From Mansonella perstans (taxonomy: Eukaryota > Nematoda > Chromadorea > Rhabditida > Onchocercidae): 64,000 nucleotides of DNA. Every line of letters starts with the position of its first letter. The stretch's first letter is position 1. The notes beneath the pieces are model-generated. The model ran no database searches. It was given only the letters and a program-made list of their open reading frames with translations, and had not been told where the DNA came from. Position numbers and translations under genes: made by a program. Shown here in pieces: positions 25,601 to 37,800 of the stretch. The stretch is taken from positions 310,001 to 374,000 of the forward strand of contig JBAMDO010000566.1 in the NCBI GenBank assembly GCA_037074765.1. The letters are read 5' to 3'.

Positions 25601-28600
25601 GGATGATGAGTCAAGGCAATCACTACTCATTATTAAATGAGATTAAAAAATTAGTATGAAATAATAATTCTAGAACAAAAATCCTGAAAACATTCGAATT
25701 CATAATTTTCAAGAAAAATTTTATATTTTTAACAATCAATTGATCGATGACATTTAAATAACCTACTGAAAAAAGAATTGGTAATCGAAATTTTTCAAAT
25801 AAAAAATTTTTGGCAATTTCTTGAAATGGAATATTACATCATATTACAACAAGAAATAGACATCAATATCAATTAATTAAAAGAACGACTGTCAGATTAT
25901 ATTAATCAAAGAGTTCTTTTTTTTTTAAAAAAAAAAAAAAAAAAAAAAAGAACATGAGCTTCGCTGTAACATCTAAAAGAAAACACGTGAATATATATGT
26001 CCAGTGAAAAATTTTAAAAAATTTATCGATCGATATAGCAAGAGATGAAATGAATAGAAGCATTAGTTACTTTTATCAAGTTACTAAATATAATAAACAG
26101 TAAATATGTTTTGATTTGAAAGTAAACGAATACAATGAACAATTCTTGATTTTTCAAGAAAAGTGCAAAACAGTGATGAAATCATTTTTAATTTTATTAT
26201 AAATGAACAGCGATGGAAAAAAAAAAAAAAAAAAATTTAAAAAGGAGCGCAGGTGAACAATACCTCTTGGTTAATTGGCAAAATTTTCAACAGAAATGAG
26301 CAAATTTGCCAAAAAAAAAATTGTACTTCTCGTGAACTAGTTGATAGGAGAATAGAAAGGTGCGAAAAAAGTGCAATTTCATGAAATGAATTCTAGACAA
26401 AATAGTATGCATTTGTTGTTTATAATTTGCTATATATCAAGGCTATTTATCGATAGTTCGATGAGCTGTTATTTAATTAACTGACAAATTAATCTATCTA
26501 TCATCCATTATGCTCATTTAGTGCAATGAAGCATGCTACAATGAAAATTACTTTATTTAAACTTTATTGAAATAAATTGCACATATAATGCTACAACTAC
26601 AACAGATCAAATAGTCTTAATCACTTCTTGGTCAACATCTTGGTCAGCTTTCTCTATTTGCAGTAACAGCGGTCAGCAGATCAAATAATCTTGACCAATC
26701 ATGAATTTCTTCAGCATTTTCTTAATTATACAATATAGTAATGGAAGAACAGTTTCGATGTAATAAATTGCAAATTTTAATTCAGTTTTTTTTTTTTTTC
26801 CTATATTCAGATAAAACTTATGTTTATACATATACGTGTTTCTAGCACAAAACATTTTCATCTTCCCTAGCAAAAATTCACCTGAATCACTTCTCTCCTT
26901 CATCAGTCAACTAAATTTTTTATCTTTTTTAATGAGGAAAATCTTTTCATGAATCTGGATCAATTATATCCATCGGATCTCATTCACTTTTTCTTCATTC
27001 ATTATTCATCAATGTAAATATTTTATAAATTGTAAAGATTGTTAGTCAACGTCATGATGACATTGAAAAAATATAAGAATTTCATGTCAAAGCATTTAAG
27101 TCAATCTCGACTACCATCTATATAAATCATTATATCATATATATAGAGATATTTGCGGTATCTAATGAATTAGAATGCATACATCTTACAAGAATGCATA
27201 TATCGTAAAACTGTTAAGAAGTTTCAAATGTCACTTCAGTTTGTTTAACTTATAGAAATGTTCAATAAGCGATTGAAATTTTGAAAGTAACGAAAAGTGT
27301 GAAGAAATCTTATTTCTTCCAAACAATAGTTTGAAATGAACATCAATGATTCAATATTTAAACGAATTAAATTACATATGTGCAATGTGAAATTATCGCA
27401 TGTTCATTACGCATATATTTTATATTTGAAACTACAGAAACACGAGTGTCCAATTCAGTTAACTTTAAATTGGTTGATTTTTTTTTGTAAAAAGCAGCTG
27501 TTTTTCTGAAGCCATTTGGTTGTAAACAAGATGATGTAATGTAATCTGTATTTGCAAGATTGCTTCTAAAAAATTTAACAATTTTTGTTAACTAAGTTCA
27601 TCAAAAATTTAATTATGAGATTTAAAATTGTTAATTTTTTAACAAAAAGTAACTGTTTTTCTGAAGTCTTACATTAAAGAAATAGGAGAGAGAGAGAGAG
27701 AAAGAAAGAGGATGAACAAATAACTAGAGCAGAACTTGTTCAGCTAATAAATCTCAGTCATATCTGAGATTTATTAGCTGATGTTCATAGCTAGGTTGAG
27801 AACAGGGAACAAAAATAAAGACATTTGTGTGTGTTTTTTTTTAAAAGTTTTTTCTAAGATGTCTGGGAAAAAAGCTTTTTTTTTTTGAAAAAATCGTTAA
27901 GATTTATTGGAAAAAAGTTGAAAAAAAAAAAAAAAAATCGATTACAAAGTAATATCACAGGAAATACGGTGCAAGCTAAGTGTCACACATCATAAAAAAA
28001 AAAGTTTTGAATAATTTGATTGGTCTACGGTAGTCTGCAATTGGTGAGATTGTTGGTTTTGCAAAAGAATATTCAGTGTTGTTGAAACATTTTCATGAAG
28101 TGCCCTTTTTTTTAATTCATTTCGATTGATAATTTCTTTATATAAATATTCTTTCCTATATTATTGAAGTATAGAAATACTTTAAAATAGATTATAAATA
28201 AATAAATTTTAGTATTTTAATACTGTCCCACTAAATGCTAAATAATACAACAATAACAATAACAACAATAGCAAAGAGAAATGAAATGTTTTATGATAAC
28301 TTTGTTTTTTATCAAATAATCGAAATTTTCAATTCATATTATTTGATATGTGTGATAGTATAAATATCTATCTATTTGATATGCTCTTTTATACGGTACA
28401 AAGTATGAAAAAATAAAAAAAATAAAAAAATTTGAAAGAAATGAGAAAAAGGCCTTATCACAGAGAAAGAGTATGAAACGATTAAATAACATTGTTGGCT
28501 CTTTGCACTACCATTACTCGCTCCTTTCTTCTCTTTTCTCCTCTATATCTCTCTCTTTTCTTTTATTTCAATATATTTTTAGTATCAGGAAGATAAAGAA

Positions 28601-28839
28601 ACAAAGAGAGAGAGAAAGAAGAGATGGAAAAGTGGAGGGAGAGAGAGAGAGGGAGAGAGAAAGAGAAGTGAAAGTCAAAAAGCGAAATTGAAACTATTGA
28701 ATATTGAATTGAAGAATGAGAGTAAATTTTTTTTTTTTTTTTTCAAGAAATATGAAATGATCAGAGCCGAAATTGCTCACATCATAATTCACATGTGGTA
28801 ACTAACTGTGTTTGTCTGTGTTTGTCTGTGTATGTGTGT

Positions 28840-28870
<31 letters not shown>

Positions 28871-31800
28871 CTATTGAAAAAATAAACAAAAAGCTTACTT
28901 ACTGTATGCTATATTTATCATTGGTCATTCATAGAAACACACACACACACACACACACATACACACACATACACACACATACACAATATACTACTATATA
29001 TATGTAAAAAAAAGTAATCAGTCAAAATGATAATTATTGTTGCTAAGCTTTTAACAGCTTTTTCTTTTTTAGCTATAGCAACAACAGAGAGAGCATTATA
29101 AGCAATAATAATCGTGCAACCTTAAAAAATTTGTTTAAATTAAAAGATAAAAAAAAAAAACATTCTGGGAATAATTCTACATCTACTTTATATTTATTAT
29201 TTATCATTCTGGAAATATTCTACATCTACTTTATATTTATTATTTATATCATAAAATTAGGATGAAGAAAAAAAAAAATCGATAAAAAATCTAATATCAA
29301 ATATATAAATGATAGGATAAATAAATATTACCTATTTAATAGAATTATTAAAAGACATAAAAATTAAATGAGAAAGTGTTGCTGAAATTGTTTTCTTCAT
29401 TTACAATCGTCATCACATCATACACATACATACTTATTAATAATTATTACAAGTCGAAGTTTCATTTTCAAAGTTTCGCCTTTTCATTTTATTTGACAAC
29501 TTGAAACTGACGTCATCTTTGCATTTCCAATTAAAAATAACAATTATGGGAGGGAGAAAGGAAATGACAAGACAACTCTGCTTATTTCTTCCTCTTCGCC
29601 CGGTAACAGTTTCTTCAATTAAACTTTAATTAAATAACATAGAAATTTGCATCATTAAATGGGCTTTCTTTTTTTTTTTTTTAACAGTACCTAATAAAAA
29701 AAAATAGATGTTTTCTAAGGATGAAAATTTCTTGACGAAGTTTGCAATGTCCTATGTTAAATTTAATTTCTTTTCTCCTACAATTATTTTCATAATTTAT
29801 TTAAAATCAATGATTTTCCTTCGCCAAATTATCGATATCAAGCCAAACATAATGCAAAGCTTTCTATACAAAAACAAAAAATGAAATTAAAGAGAGCTTT
29901 AAAGATAAGTAAGCCTGCCATAATGCAATGTTTCGTTGACAAGAATCAAGATTTGTATTAAAATCATATTAACTTGAAAGATGGGTGGGTAAATAAATAA
30001 TGTGATGTGATGTGATAATTCAGATAAAGCTGGGTAAAATTATTATATTTGATATTGATATAGAGTTAAATGCAATGGAATTTAGTATCTGAAAATACCA
30101 TAAGAGCTAAAAAACAATATTCATGGAGATGCAGAGATGTTTATTGCAGTCTCATAAAATCTTTTTTCCTTCGCCTTTCCGCTCAATCGTGTCACAATAA
30201 TAATTCATTCGTTTTCGAATGAAATAATTGAAAGAACAAATAAGAAAGGCACAAAGGAAAAATGATAATTCTCAGGGAAATATTACAATCTCTTTTATTT
30301 CCACATGGGAGAAAATCCACGAGAGGATGAAAACTTTTATTGAAGAAATCTTAAAAAAAAACATTCATGATCAAATAAGACAGGTTGCAAGAACTTTAAC
30401 ATCATCCACTTCCCAGACATTATTACTTCAAATCACTTGCTATTAGTTTTTTATTCGTACGTGTTCCAAACTTTTCTACTATTCTTGCGGAAGCTATCAT
30501 TCTTCTTACAGGCAGCTCTTCCAATGTCAACTTCCAATCCTTTAATCTTTTAACCCCTTTAGCCTTTAATTTTTTTTTTCATCTTTCAGTCCTCCAATAT
30601 CCCTTCCGAAATCAAATCTATATTAATTCTAGAATCTTTCTCCCTCTGCGTAATTAATTTAAACATAATATCAATAGAAATTTTTCCAAGTTAGTGGGAA
30701 AACAACAAAAAAAAAAAGAGCGTCATTGAAAACTTAGTTTATCAGGACAAATTCCCTTATTTAAATGTATATGACAAAGAAAAACTGTCTATTTAAATAG
30801 CAAAATAATGATGAAAAGAGTCATGAAATCACTTGTGGTATACGATTTTTCAAGAAAAGACGAGAAAAATATGAGCAATAAGCAGTTTCAAGTAGATATT
30901 TGAACATCGGAAATTAAATTTTATTCCTCACTTTATCCTTTGATTTTTTCCTATTCCCTTCAGAACAAAACAATCATTTCAGCAAACAATTTATGGAAAG
31001 ATTGCTCGAAATATCAACTAAACGATGCATTCTAAATAAAAAACATCTATACAAATTGCTTGTTAAATGAAAAGTCTAAAATTATCGAAAGCAGCAAATT
31101 TTTTGAAAAATTTAATACTAGCTAGAACAAGGAGATATTGAAGTACAAAACAAACTGTTTCATGATGGCAAAATAACTGATTAGGATTTTAAAAAAGAAA
31201 TGGAAGAAAAATAGATATGGCTCATTCCTCTTTCAACAATTGAATAACTGTGAAAATGTACAGTCATCAAATACAATTGCGTCAGATCATACTTGTGCCA
31301 AGTGCTTTTTCTGTAACATTTATGGATCGCTAAAGTGATCCTTTCTTTTGATTCAATGTTCTCTTTCGCTCGTTAGAAAACAAAATGAAAGCAATCTATC
31401 AAATGTGGCACCTATCATCTGAAGCCATTTTGCAATCCTTATTTTAAAAATATGATTCACATCTTCTGCTACAGTTTCAAGTAAAGGAGTAGAAGTTAGC
31501 AGTATTAATTTACTTCTCTATTATTAACAAAACATTCTAAAAAATTTCTAAAAAACTTCTAGAACATTCCAAAAAACTACAATTCTAAAAAGCTATGAAA
31601 ACCATGCCGCGGAATCTTTTACACATTGAAATTATATCCAAAATTCGATTTTAAGCATGAACAAAAGACAGCACAAAAAGACCAAAAAAAAAAAAAAATT
31701 AATTAACCGGTATGATGGTCGTCGATTGAGTTGTTCGCGACGCCGCCGTGCCTCATCGTCACTGATAATTTCTTCGTTCGATTGGTTCTGTAAGATCACT

Positions 31801-32708
31801 TTTGCGAGAACTTTCAGCTGAAAATTTGACACACTACAATGCTTCCACAAGAACAAACATGCAAATCTAATATTTTAATGAATCTAATGCAAATGACTGA
31901 CCAAAAGAATAAAACACATCTGAAAACCAAATAGAACAAAAAACATAAAAAATACTGCAGAAAAAGCGTTCAATTTTTAATGCAATTTAAAATAGGAATT
32001 TACTTCAGATTTTGAATCAAATGCATTTTCCAGGCTCAGATTGAAAAAGTAAAGAAAAAATTGCAGTTATTCCGATACAGGATGATAATTTAATTAATTC
32101 GATGCCATTATTTTTGGAGATTAACTTCTGTAATAAACCGTAATTTACAGAAAAGAAAAATTAAACAGTTTTTAAAAAGAAATTGCAAAAACATTGAAAT
32201 GTTAGTGCACTGAAATGTTAAACGCAATCTGAGTGATATGCAGAACTACGCCATTCTTCAAATAGCGTTAATATACTCATTAAAGCCAAGACACATCAAG
32301 CATAACTAATTCATATTCATAAAGTATTTCAGGACAAGGATTGTATTTCGACGATGATGTCATGAATGGTATGATGACAAATGTCATGACATACATTATG
32401 CTTTTCCAATCATTACTATTATTAAAGTCATTATGAAAGTCTTTAAGACAAGTTTTTGCATATGTTACTATTCATGATAGTCATGTCAATTAAAAAATCT
32501 CAATTGGTGACACAAAACATTAATTGTGCTTAAAAGTCTTAAGTAATAGTTTTAAGGTTTTTTACCATGCATACTTCATCCTTCCAATATATAGTTATAT
32601 GAAACAACAATGTATCTTTCTACTAACGAGAAAATTAAAATTGAAAACAGTTACCGTTTCTGGCTCACTTGTTGATGGATTATGTATAATGGATAGTTCA
32701 CGTGACAT
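22690..32708 (-). CDS. crh-1: CREB-type bZIP transcription factor with KID
   Basis: Eight exons join in phase: 32708-32655, 31817-31708, 25436-25336, 24934-24824, 24438-24257, 24023-23876, 23441-23300 and 22843-22690 (333 aa). Exon 2 encodes an acidic/Arg stretch and the kinase-inducible core RRPSYR, with the predicted PKA/CaMK target at Ser53. Exon 3 continues with MILKDLETVDKQLKKEPDEQ. The middle is Ser/Thr/Gln/Ala-rich, with an Ala run in exon 5 and QQQQ in exon 6 (glutamine-rich activation region). Exons 7-8 encode the basic region and leucine zipper (about 273-333), with NREAAKECRRKKKEYVKCLE nearly identical to animal CREB. Known role: cAMP/Ca2+-responsive nuclear factor that binds CRE (TGACGTCA) as a dimer and recruits CBP when the KID serine is phosphorylated. 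Exon 1 is short and less certain: it is supported by phase and a good donor only. An alternative is a start at 31856 reading straight into exon 2, or the internal ATG at 25435. Intron 2 is about 6.3 kb. Confidence 0.9.
25433..25447 (-). promoter_or_regulatory. Acceptor placed one base before an in-frame ATG of CREB exon 3
   Basis: On the minus strand an acceptor (TTGTATTACAG) is followed by a single A and then ATG in the CREB reading frame. As a cis acceptor it completes the Arg codon of RRPSYR. As a trans-splice site it would give a 278-residue protein starting MILKDLE, without the KID serine. Use as an alternative 5' end is inferred. Confidence 0.4.
27740..27781. repeat. Inverted repeat, 18-bp arms with 6-base loop
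   Basis: Arms 27740-27757 and 27764-27781 are perfectly complementary around the loop TCATAT (27758-27763). Flanks can extend the pairing imperfectly (AGC/GAAC on one side against GTTC/GCT on the other). It lies in the long CREB intron. It could be a small-RNA hairpin, a mobile-element remnant or a chance palindrome. Confidence 0.85.
28508..28674. repeat. Polypyrimidine (CT) then polypurine (GA) microsatellites
   Basis: A CT-rich tract (about 28508-28566) is followed 30 bases later by GA-rich tracts (about 28600-28674) containing runs of GAGAGA. The two are roughly complementary and could fold back. They are in the CREB intron. Confidence 0.85.
28807..28984. repeat. Paired (TG)n and (CA)n microsatellites
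   Basis: A (TG)n tract with TATG/TCTG interruptions covers about 28807-28870. A (CA)n tract with CATA interruptions covers about 28937-28984. The tracts are inverted copies separated by about 66 bases. They are in the CREB intron. Confidence 0.95.
29161..29247. repeat. Tandem duplication of about 44 bp
   Basis: Units 29161-29204 and 29205-29247 both begin CATTCTGG and share ATTCTACATCTACTTTATAT plus the following ATTTATTAT stretch, differing by one indel and one substitution. This is a recent local duplication inside the CREB intron. Confidence 0.9.
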
Positions 32709-34807
32709 TGCTTTCGTTCATTCGTTTTCACTTCTTTTCAATACATATTTTTACTGTAATAATGCTAGCATAATTTGAAAAGAATCAAAAAAAAAACTGT
32801 CGCAGATGACGTTTTACAACATACCATCTTCCACTACATATTGAATACCTTGATATCAAGGAAGAAATCTAGCTGAGGGAAGATTTAAGATGACAAATAT
32901 TGATAAACAATTTAAACAGACACAAAAAGACCAAAATGGACGAAAGGAACAGAAGAAAAGAGGAGATTAAGGAATGATAGTATCCTCATTTCAGCTATTC
33001 AAAGTTCTGCACCATTACTAACATATATGTATATTTCTTAAAAAAAAAAAGTATGGAAACAAGAAATTGAATACAAATGAAAACAGAGAATAGGGAACAT
33101 TGAAAAAGTAGTAGATTTTCAAAATGATACTATTATATATTATAAAACAATAATGCTTACAACAGAATTGCATCCATTATTTAACTGGAAATTATTTCAT
33201 CGACACGACGATTTTAAAACTTAATTGAATAAACCCAAAAAAAAAGAAAAAAAACACTCAAATAAGTTAATAAACTATAAGAAAAGAATTAACTGAAACA
33301 GCTCATTTAAAGTCAAGAATTCGAATCAATTAAAATTTGAAGAGATAAAATTTTTTAAAGATGACACAAAATTCCTGACCTTTACAGAGTCAAAAACCAA
33401 CTATCACCCCTCAATATATGCACGCTAATTTCCTTTTCTTTTTCTTTTTCCCTCAAATTACTATATCCACATAAAGTACCATATCCTCCAAATACGGTAC
33501 AGTACTGAAGCTTCAAAATTACTATGAAGTTAAGACCGAATGGAAGGAATTTTAAAAATTTACTTCTTGAAATTCTCTAATTTGAATTACAATAAATACG
33601 AATGGGAAACAAAGCTTACAAAGAAAATAACTACTTAAAGAGTGGTGCTCAATTGTCAAAGAAATTTCCACAAGAAAAAGGTTGCCAGTTGCGGAAAAAA
33701 AACTTCTTACTATCCTAAAATCAAAAGCAGAAGATATAGAATAAAAGTGAGGCAGAAAAGAATAAAATGATAAGAGTAAAAAGATAAGATACCATATCAT
33801 GGAGTATTTAAGATTAAGTCGCATCGAATTCTTAAATAGCTATAAAATTTCAACAAAAACCTACTGTTATATCTCTGATAGCATTCTTGCTTTCCAGTAG
33901 TTTGCCCAAATTCGAAAGTTCACTTAAGATTTTTTTTTATCAATAATTTGGATCGAATTAAAATTATATCGGCATCACATGATTGCGCAAATGATATCAT
34001 ATGATAATATTTATAATGATGTAAAAATAAGTATTTTTAGGGAATGGAAGAAAATAGAATAATGAAATAAACATAGTTCATGTACTATATCAATGAAATG
34101 TTGACCTTTCTGACCTCTGCTTTAACATCTATCACTCCTCATTATTCCTCAGTTATTACTCCAACAACCGCTCCTGCATGATACGAAACAAACATAAGAA
34201 GTCCCAGATCTCCCATAACAAACATAAGGAATTCCCAGACCTCCCATAACCACCACAATGAATGTAACACGAAATGACGTCACCGAACACCGTAATCTGA
34301 ATACCATGCATCTGATGAACACTCAACCTAAATCACGCGGCCCAACAAGACCAACCATCTTGCGACGTGAAATATTAACGTTCCCACCGTTCCGTTCACT
34401 TTTCTTCTAAAGATAGACAAGAAATCTTGCAACGGGGTTACGTGAAGTTTTATTGCTTGTTGTTGAAAGTAATTCATATGGAAATTTACGACATCTATGT
34501 AGATGAGCATTCATGCATAGAAATGACTAAAAATCTACGCAATATGTATGAAAAATTTGAACATTCAATTAATTGCAAACATATATACGATTATAAAGTG
34601 AGCATTTTGAACATATAAACATACGTAAGTGTGTCATTAAATAAACCCGTAGTTTATTATGTAAATCTTTTTAAGAAAAGTTGACAAAATGTGCTTTGAA
34701 ATTTCTTAACTAAAATACTTAACTATTTTCTAGTGTAAACAATGAAAATTAAGATGAATGTTTACTTCAAAGCAACAAGCAATTATAATAGTAAATAATA
34801 ATGCAAA
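32709..34807. other. Spacer between CREB and GalNAc-transferase genes
   Basis: No coding exon was recognised. The proximal part should hold the CREB promoter and 5' leader; an ATTACAG about 50 bases before the CREB ATG is a possible leader acceptor. A direct duplication of about 30 bp lies near 34187-34250, with CCCAGAtCTCCCAT and CCCAGAcCTCCCAT as the clearest matching parts. Confidence 0.5.
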
Positions 34808-34813
34808 TTTATT
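34808..34813 (-). terminator. Candidate poly(A) signal of the GalNAc-transferase gene
   Basis: The minus strand reads AATAAA 49 bases after the stop codon at 34862. The distance is short but normal for nematodes. Confidence 0.55.
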
Positions 34814-34861
34814 GCAATCTCTTTTTCCTAAATTTGAACATAATGGTGAGAAAAATGAAAT

Positions 34862-37800
34862 TCACAGTTCTTCACGTAACACTTTTTTAGGCTGCAGTTC
34901 CGGATCGATTTCTTGTACGTACCACTGAAATGACTTACAATTCAGACTTTTCTTCAATTTAAAACGTTCACTCAAATTGCCCACATCTATTCCTTTCGCA
35001 TCTGGTCGCTTCTCATAGAAGTATTTCTGGAAAAAAAAACTTTATTGAAAACTCAAAAAGTGTATGTTTTCATTTTAACCTAATCAAAATGTCATTGTAT
35101 AATCGAGAAAATAGAAGAAAAACATTCTAGAAAATATTATGAGCTCCAGAAATGATTAAGATAATTTCATAGTAATCATTTGGAAATATCAGCATTAAAC
35201 TTGAACTGATTTTAAACAATCTTTGGAAAAGTATGAACCAACAATTAACTATGTGCTATTTTAAAATACTTAAATTATCAAGGATTGTCAAAATTATTCG
35301 AAATGTCTCTTTGGTCAAGTCAAAATTTTCTCTGGTCTGGACAATTTTACAAAATAATGCCACTGGTATTGAAATTGTATAGCAGTTGAAGAACAATTTA
35401 AACAATATAAAACGAAAAATCAAAATTTTCATCACTTCTAATGAGAAATAAAAATGAAGCATCAACTCACAGCATAATCATCAAACCAAACTTTAATGGC
35501 TCGCACTGAATTATGTAGCTTTGGGTCCATGCCAGGTTTACTCTTATATGGGCGATGCATTCGAAACACATGACCAATATGGCTGCATGGTGCCACTACG
35601 ATAGATCCACCGCAGAGCCATATCTGAATAATTCTGGATCTTTTGCTAGATCTGCCAATACTCATTGAGTGATATTATCATCCTAAATTAGTTATATTCT
35701 AGAGTTATATTCTAGACTAACTGATTAACGTTTTTGATATCAATGGCATAGCTGTGAATGCGTGACGAAGAATTGATTTAAGACAATGGCAGATGTAGAA
35801 ATTTTGAAATGATCACGAATCTGAGATAAAGTTTCTCATTAGCAATCTTATTTTTACTTAACACCAGCATTTTTACAATGTTTATCCAACAAAAAAAAAG
35901 GAAAAAAAATGTAGCATCATTATCATTTATAATTCAATCCTGTATGATAGCAGGAATATATATCGGCATGAGCTGTGCATCACGGATCAGTCTGTCGGCA
36001 TGAGTTGTGCATCATGGATTAGTTTGTCGGCATGAGCTGTGCATCATGGATCAATCTACTACTTTAGAAAATATTCCTGGCGTAGCCATCAAATTCGTCA
36101 AATTTATCGGTCGGTGAAATCATTTAAAAAGTTATGTAGCTAACAGATATTAATATATGGAGTGGATTCTGTGAATGTTCCAAATTCAACTGACCCGAAC
36201 GGACATTTCGATGTTTTCAATTCCCCAAATCTCCATACCAGTATCATATTCACCCATTGCATGGAAATATTTGCGGTCAATTGCCAACAGACCGCCTGAC
36301 ATAGCTGCTGACCTATAAACAAATAACAATTTTATGCTTGTCTTAAAAATATCTCGAGCTGTTCCTTTAAATACAAAACATATCCCGTATAATGTTTTAT
36401 CATGACAGCCATGAAACTATTCCATCAAATTCATTCTTCCCATAAGGTGTTGAAAGACGAAACCGAACTCCCGGGGAATATATTTCCATATGAATTCCAG
36501 GTACAATACTGATAAATTTGAAAATTGATATCCTATTCAAATTAATCTAGAAAACTGATGACAGTTCACATTTTTTGCGAATAAAAGTCATTTTACAAAT
36601 TGTAATTCAGCATGTCTGTCATTTCATATTTTTGCAGTATGCACTACTATGTACAGAGAATCTTCTCTAAAATGTTACCTCTATAATTACCAGAAAAAAG
36701 CAAGACTTACCGAAATGGTTTAATGTTGTTTTCCGGTATATCCCAGTACTCCCAAGGGAAATATTTCCATATGAAATCAAGATCCCAATTAAATGCACCC
36801 TTTGCTATCATTGCTCTCGAGAATTCAAACGTTTTTGCACTAATTAAATCAACCACTGGAAGGACAACCCTGAACTTTTCAACCTTATTTTCCACGTTTC
36901 AAAATTATTTAATTAAATTTTAAGACGGATAAAATATGCCCGTCTTTCTTTTATTCCTGATTTTGTCATCTTCCTTGATCACTAATTCATTTTTTTATCG
37001 ATAATTTCAATTACCTTCAATACTACCTATATGGAGAGAGTCCCATTCACAGTAAATCTTGGTTTGTTCAGTATCGGAACTCTTGAATTTTGTTCATCAA
37101 ATCCTGATCACAGAACTCTTCACTCATTATTTGATATCATACAGATTTTTGAACTTGCTCTCTGATTTGATTTGAAAAAAATTTCGAACGGTGCAATAAA
37201 ACAGAACAGCTAATAACTTAAAGCTTATATCCCAATCATTCCAATTTTTCTGAAATTCCTTTCATCCATATACGGGTCAATATAAAACAATAACAACTGT
37301 ATAATAATAACACAAATCGCACTCTCCAACCTTGTGGAATTTTCTTGAATTGGTAGCAACAGAGGTTCAAGCCATAACGAAGTTACCTCGCAATGACTAT
37401 CCAAAAATATGAGAACATCAGCATGAGCCAAACGTGACGCATAAACCTGGAAAACAAACAATTATCACTGTGAAAAAAAAAAGACGTTACTTATGATTTC
37501 TACTTAAGTGATAAATCTATCTGAATTCGAATGCTTTCTTAAAATTAACTTAATTTTCGCCGGATATTCATTTTTTAACCAAAAATTAAATACCTATTAT
37601 TTAAAGAGCGAAATAGGCTAATAAAAATCTTCCGAAAATATTTGATTAAAAAAGTCTAACTTTGGCCTTAATAAGTCCCAATCGTTCATCACTTCGTCGC
37701 ATGATTATCTTTTCCATTGGCCATCGTACATGATTGCCGTAACTGATAACGTGATTAATGACCACTGTATCATAATCACTATAGTCATCGTACAAAATAA

